A stretch of 12,224 nucleotides of DNA from positions 1 to 12,224 of the forward strand of contig JAUUYV010000012.1 in assembly GCA_030590275.1 (NCBI GenBank). Direction: 5' to 3'. Origin of the DNA: Porticoccaceae bacterium (GTDB lineage Bacteria; Pseudomonadota; Gammaproteobacteria; Pseudomonadales; Porticoccaceae). The notes beneath the pieces were generated by a model that saw nothing but the letters and a program-made list of their open reading frames with translations, made no database searches and was not told the origin of the DNA. Below, in pieces: positions 9,244-12,224 of the stretch (its first letter is position 1; each line of letters begins with the position of its first letter). Position numbers and translations under genes: made by a program.

Positions 9244-9276
9244 AATTAGAGGATTACTTAGAGATAAGGCGCACGT

Positions 9277-9330
9277 ATTATACGTATGTATGCCGAGTAG
9301 GGGAATGCAAAATTTTTAGTTTTTCTCTGG
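9277..9330 (-). promoter_or_regulatory. Putative typA promoter with palindrome over the -10 box
   Basis: A perfect TATAAT on the minus strand (9282-9277) lies 33 bases before the typA start. It sits inside a perfect 13-base palindrome, ACGTATTATACGT (9273-9285). No good -35 hexamer is found at 16-18 bases; TTGCAT (9310-9305) is 22 bases away. Minus-strand A/T tracts at about 9330-9306 could act as an UP element. This would give typA a start separate from thiI read-through. Confidence 0.4.
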
Positions 9331-9363
9331 CCAAAGAGGACAGGGTCGAGCACCACATCACCA

Positions 9364-10893
9364 TTAGGAAACATCAGGCCGGTAGACTCCAACTCGGGTA
9401 AAACCGCGCTCCACTAGCAGCTCGGCATGCAAGCGGCTCATGACGCCTTTGTCACAATAAAGCAGGTAAGAGGCATCAATCGGGACTGAATCAAAATAAT
9501 TTTGCAAACGGTAAAACGGCGCTACTTCTATTTGCGCACTACCCACACTCAAGGGTTTGCCTCCCCCTTCGTCGGGGTGGCGAATATCAAGAATGGTAAC
9601 CCCAGGTTGAGGTGCCGAAAAAACTTCTACATCAACGCGACCAATATCGTTTTCCATAATCGCATCAATATCTTCCTCTTTACGAGCATCAACTGCCTGC
9701 TGCAGCACCTCAAAATTAAACTTCCCCTCCTCCCATTCAATGCGCTCGGTCCGGGCGTGAGTAGTAGGTTTCACTGAAATCACGCCACAATATTCCGGCA
9801 TATTCGCGGCGAACTCCTCGGTACCAATCTCCCGAGCTATCGAAATAATATCGTTCTTATCCATTACCGCAAGCGGCCTTAGAGTCAGCATCTCGGTAGC
9901 GGTATCAATAAGCGCGAGGTTGGGTAAGGTTTGACTAGACACCTGAGCGATACTTTCCCCGGTAACCAGAGCATCGACATTCCATTCCCGCGCCACGGTG
10001 GTAGCTGCTCGCAACATCATGCGCTTTAGCACCACGCCCATCTGAGAGTTGTCGACGGAAACCAGTATCTCCGCCACCACCCCCTCAAACGGGACGGTAA
10101 TAAACTTCACCCGATGACTAGATCCGTACTTTTGCCATAGAAAATGTGCGACTTCTTTAACACCGAGTTCGTGTGCACGGCCACCGAGACTAAAAAAACA
10201 GAAGTGGGTGCGAATGCCTCGCCTCATCGTCAAATAACTCGCCACCGTGGAATCAAAACCCCCAGACATCAGCGACAACACCGGACGCTGCACCCCCATC
10301 GGAAAGCCGCCCAAACCCTGGCGTGTCGACTCCAACACGTAGAGGCTATTTCCATTAATCTCAAGGCGCACAACCAGGTCCGGAGCTTTTAGAGAGACAG
10401 AAGCGCCCTCGGCTCTCATCAGCAAGCGACCACCGACCTGACGCTCCACCTCAGGTGAAGTAAACCCATGCTTGCCGGTACGCTTCACCCTGACCACAAA
10501 GCGCTTACCCGGCAAGGTCTCCGAATAACTAGACCACACACGATCCGCCAGATAGTCATAATCTACCTCTGGTTCTTCGGCATCTTCAATATCTGTGTGT
10601 GCAAAAAGGGAAAACTTCACCGCCCGCGAACTATTAGCAATACCCGGTGTACGTACCAAAAGATCAGCCACAGCGCTTTCCTGAGCACTACCAGACAAGA
10701 CACGGTCTGACTTATCAGCGGAAGCAGGCTCCGATATCACTTCCAGTCGATCCCAGTCACCTCGGACTTCCACATTGGGAACCAGAGGAGTTAGCAGCGT
10801 TCGCAGGTTGCGCCGTAACTGTCGAATCATCCGTTTCCGTACCGGGGCGCTTTTGATGATAATCTCAGGGAATAGCTTGACGACAAAATGCAT
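9364..10893 (-). CDS. thiI: tRNA 4-thiouridine sulfurtransferase with rhodanese domain
   Basis: ThiI adenylates U8 of tRNA and transfers sulfur from a cysteine desulfurase to make 4-thiouridine; in enteric bacteria it also supplies sulfur for thiamine thiazole synthesis. The 509-residue protein opens with a ferredoxin-like region (MHFVVKLFPEI), then a THUMP domain (about 75-185) with FVVRVKRTGKH. The PP-loop is SGGFDS (210-215). C369 in MPEYCGVIS matches E. coli C344, and C480 in YCDKGVMSRL matches rhodanese C456, so the full persulfide relay is present. It is about 27 residues longer than E. coli ThiI (482), mostly in polar stretches near residues 55-75 and 100-115. ATG at 10893 gives the normal family start; the ribosome site is weak. 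It is divergent from glnA, and typA follows. Confidence 0.97.
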   Translation of the reverse strand: MHFVVKLFPEIIIKSAPVRKRMIRQLRRNLRTLLTPLVPNVEVRGDWDRLEVISEPASADKSDRVLSGSAQESAVADLLVRTPGIANSSRAVKFSLFAHTDIEDAEEPEVDYDYLADRVWSSYSETLPGKRFVVRVKRTGKHGFTSPEVERQVGGRLLMRAEGASVSLKAPDLVVRLEINGNSLYVLESTRQGLGGFPMGVQRPVLSLMSGGFDSTVASYLTMRRGIRTHFCFFSLGGRAHELGVKEVAHFLWQKYGSSHRVKFITVPFEGVVAEILVSVDNSQMGVVLKRMMLRAATTVAREWNVDALVTGESIAQVSSQTLPNLALIDTATEMLTLRPLAVMDKNDIISIAREIGTEEFAANMPEYCGVISVKPTTHARTERIEWEEGKFNFEVLQQAVDARKEEDIDAIMENDIGRVDVEVFSAPQPGVTILDIRHPDEGGGKPLSVGSAQIEVAPFYRLQNYFDSVPIDASYLLYCDKGVMSRLHAELLVERGFTRVGVYRPDVS

Positions 10894-10932
10894 ATGAAAA
10901 GAAAAAACCTATTTGAAATGCCTAAACCGCCC

Positions 10933-10938
10933 ATTATA
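10933..10938 (-). promoter_or_regulatory. Putative -10 box for thiI
   Basis: TATAAT on the minus strand lies 39 bases before the thiI ATG, which would give a leader of about 33 bases. The positions 16-17 bases further upstream (CTTATC, GCTTAT) do not resemble a -35 box, so a weak or activator-dependent promoter is possible. Confidence 0.45.
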
Positions 10939-11033
10939 TAGGCAAGCAGACAAGGATAAGCAGAAGCAGCTCTACCCGCGCGCTCACGCGCCAAAAACCG
11001 ACTCTTTAGAAATTCAACGAGACAAGAGTACTA

Positions 11034-11079
11034 CGCACCAAAGTGGAGAGAGTTTGATGAAACGGTAAAATATGGTGCG
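11034..11079 (+). promoter_or_regulatory. Putative NtrC-binding region upstream of glnA
   Basis: CGCACCA-AAG-TGGAGAG (11034-11050) matches the NtrC consensus TGCACCA-N3-TGGTGCA well in its left half and partly in its right half. About 29 bases downstream, TGGTGCG (11073-11079) is a strong right half whose left half (CGGTAAA) is poor. The outer halves also form a perfect 8-base inverted repeat, ACGCACCA / TGGTGCGT. The centres lie roughly 160 and 130 bases upstream of the predicted sigma-54 start, comparable to the paired enhancer sites of E. coli glnA. Confidence 0.5.
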
Positions 11080-11116
11080 TTTTTGCCTGTTCAGCAAACT
11101 GATTATTCCGATATTC

Positions 11117-11144
11117 TTGCCTATCAGGAAACCACTGCTATAGT
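11117..11144 (+). promoter_or_regulatory. Putative sigma-70 promoter for glnA
   Basis: TTGCCT (11117-11122) and TATAGT (11139-11144) are separated by 16 bases, and TGC directly before the -10 box (11136-11138) gives an extended -10 element. A G/C inverted repeat, CCCCC-N6-GGGGG (11148-11163), begins in the expected start region. A constitutive promoter upstream of a sigma-54 promoter is the known glnAp1/glnAp2 arrangement in enteric bacteria. Confidence 0.5.
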
Positions 11145-11176
11145 GAACCCCCTCAGGCGGGGGAAGCACTTGCCTA

Positions 11177-11192
11177 TGGCATGCAATTTGCT
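11177..11192 (+). promoter_or_regulatory. Sigma-54 promoter for glnA
   Basis: TGGCATGCAATTTGCT matches the sigma-54 (RpoN) consensus TGGCACG-N4-TTGCT at all but one defined position, with exactly 10 bases between the GG of the -24 element and the GC of the -12 element. Transcription would start near 11203, leaving a leader of about 190 bases before glnA. With the NtrC-like sites upstream this fits nitrogen-limited induction of glutamine synthetase. Confidence 0.75.
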
Positions 11193-11222
11193 CCTTTCCT
11201 ACACCTGTTTGCGCACCCACCC

Positions 11223-11252
11223 ATAGAGCCCTGTAATCTCATGAAGCTCTAT
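11223..11252 (+). repeat. Inverted repeat in the glnA leader
   Basis: ATAGAGC (11223-11229) and GCTCTAT (11246-11252) are perfect complements with a 16-base loop, about 20-50 bases after the predicted sigma-54 start. No T tract follows, so it is not a simple terminator. It could be a leader hairpin that stabilises or regulates the mRNA, or chance. Confidence 0.35.
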
Positions 11253-11382
11253 AATCGGTCGCAATTATTTATGCGCAGCTAAAACAAGCTCTCTACAACT
11301 CAACACTGGAGCTGGCGGAGCGACGAACAACCTGACACTCCCTTAACAGGGACAAAGAAGGCCGAATGAAACTCATCCTAAT

Positions 11383-11388
11383 GGAGGA
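11383..11388 (+). promoter_or_regulatory. Strong Shine-Dalgarno site of glnA
   Basis: GGAGGA lies six bases before the ATG at 11395. It is the strongest ribosome site in the window and fixes the start; thiI and typA, by contrast, have weak or absent sites. Confidence 0.85.
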
Positions 11389-11394
11389 CAATTG

Positions 11395-12224
11395 ATGTCA
11401 TCAAAGACCTTAAACTTAATTAACGACAGCGAAGCCCGCTGGGTAGACCTGCGCTTTACGGACACCAAAGGCAAGGAACAGCATGTTTCTATCCCATCAA
11501 GTGAAATTGATGAAGGCTTTTTTGAAGAAGGTAAAATGTTTGACGGCTCCTCCATCGCTGGCTGGAAAGGCATCAACGAATCCGACATGATCCTGATGCC
11601 AGACGACGACACATCAACTCTTGACCCCTTTACCGATGAAGCCACCATCATTTTACGTTGCGGTATTGTCGAACCAACCACCATGCAGGGTTACAATCGC
11701 GACCCTCGCTCTATTGCCGATCGCGCTCAAAGTTATATGCAATCTACCGGCATAGCCGATACTGTTTTATTTGGACCAGAACCCGAGTTCTTCATCTTTG
11801 ATGACGTGAAATGGGGCTCTAATATGTCTGGCTCCTTCTATAAAATCGCTTCCGAGGAAGCGGCCTGGTCATCAGAGCATCACTTTGAAGACGGCAATCG
11901 AGGCCATCGTCCCGGCGTTAAAGGAGGGTATTTCCCGGTACCACCGGTAGACTCCCTACACGACCTGCGCGCCGCCATGTGTGATGCGATGGAATCCATG
12001 GGGCTTGCGATAGAAGTACATCACCATGAAGTAGGAACAGCCGGACAGTGTGAAATCGGTGTTGGCCCCAACACCCTGACTCAAAAAGCCGACGAAATTC
12101 AAATCTTCAAATACTGTGTGCATAATGTAGCCCATGCCTACGGCAAAACCGCCACCTTTATGCCCAAGCCGCTGGTTGGTGATAACGGTTCCGGCATGCA
12201 CTGCCACCAGTCACTCTCAAAGGA
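11395..12224 (+). CDS. glnA: Glutamine synthetase type I, partial (C-terminus beyond the right edge)
   Basis: Glutamine synthetase joins ammonia to glutamate using ATP and is the entry point of nitrogen assimilation in the cytoplasm, as a dodecamer. The first 276 codons of about 469 are present. Metal and substrate residues fall at the same numbers as in the enteric enzyme: E129 and E131 (GPEPEFF), E212 (HHEVGTAGQ), E220, N264-G265 and H269 (GSGMHCHQS). [10 protein letters not shown] at 48-57 holds the residue that closes over a neighbouring active site. The adenylylation tyrosine lies outside the window. The start ATG is supported by GGAGGA at 11383-11388, six bases upstream. Upstream sigma-70, sigma-54 and NtrC-like elements suggest nitrogen control. 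thiI is divergent. Confidence 0.98.
   Translation, partial: MSSKTLNLINDSEARWVDLRFTDTKGKEQHVSIPSSEIDEGFFEEGKMFDGSSIAGWKGINESDMILMPDDDTSTLDPFTDEATIILRCGIVEPTTMQGYNRDPRSIADRAQSYMQSTGIADTVLFGPEPEFFIFDDVKWGSNMSGSFYKIASEEAAWSSEHHFEDGNRGHRPGVKGGYFPVPPVDSLHDLRAAMCDAMESMGLAIEVHHHEVGTAGQCEIGVGPNTLTQKADEIQIFKYCVHNVAHAYGKTATFMPKPLVGDNGSGMHCHQSLSK

Noticed and set aside
8515..9249. Plus-strand open frame of 244 codons opposite typA
   Set aside because: It lies entirely antisense to a firmly identified gene, has no family resemblance and looks like a codon-bias shadow.
11014..11220. Minus-strand open frame of 68 codons in the thiI-glnA gap
   Set aside because: It covers the glnA promoter elements, lacks a ribosome site and resembles nothing known.
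11241..11282. 13-codon ATG frame in the glnA leader (possible leader peptide)
   Set aside because: There is no Shine-Dalgarno sequence, and glutamine codons are not enriched.

Overview
The window looks like chromosomal DNA from a gammaproteobacterium of the Pseudomonas/Cellvibrio kind. The basis is a divergent glnA / thiI-typA cluster in the order known from Pseudomonas, a ThiI with a C-terminal rhodanese domain, a sigma-54 type glnA promoter, and a pip-dtd pair. Base composition looks balanced and even. I saw no insertion sequence, phage gene, CRISPR array, tRNA or rRNA. The genus is not fixed by the sequence; a marine Cellvibrionales-type organism is my inference.

Layout from left to right. 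Bases 1-214 (minus) hold the start of a MOSC-domain gene that runs off the left edge. Divergent from it, 400-4515 (plus) is one very large gene for a 1371-residue envelope protein of unknown function. It appears to consist of two related halves, each a beta-rich extracytoplasmic module followed by membrane helices. Facing it, on the minus strand, come pip (proline iminopeptidase) and then dtd (D-aminoacyl-tRNA deacylase), closely spaced and probably co-transcribed. Upstream of pip is a decayed fragment of tag (3-methyladenine DNA glycosylase I) on the plus strand. Next are a 227-residue, roughly six-helix membrane protein with no output domain (minus), typA/bipA (minus) and thiI (minus). At the right edge glnA (plus) begins and is cut off after 276 codons.

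The 501-base gap between thiI and glnA is the richest regulatory stretch. It has a thiI -10 box on the minus strand, a plausible sigma-70 promoter, a near-consensus sigma-54 promoter, upstream NtrC-like sites, and a leader of about 190 bases with an inverted repeat before glnA. This matches the nitrogen-regulated dual-promoter arrangement known for glnA in other Proteobacteria.

Most genes are housekeeping: glutamine synthesis, tRNA 4-thiouridine and thiazole sulfur transfer, a ribosome-associated GTPase, D-amino-acid proofreading and peptide trimming. I found no convincing new multi-gene system. The most interesting items are the duplicated 1371-residue envelope protein, the orphan sensor-like membrane protein with a palindrome over its putative -10 box, and the tag remnant.
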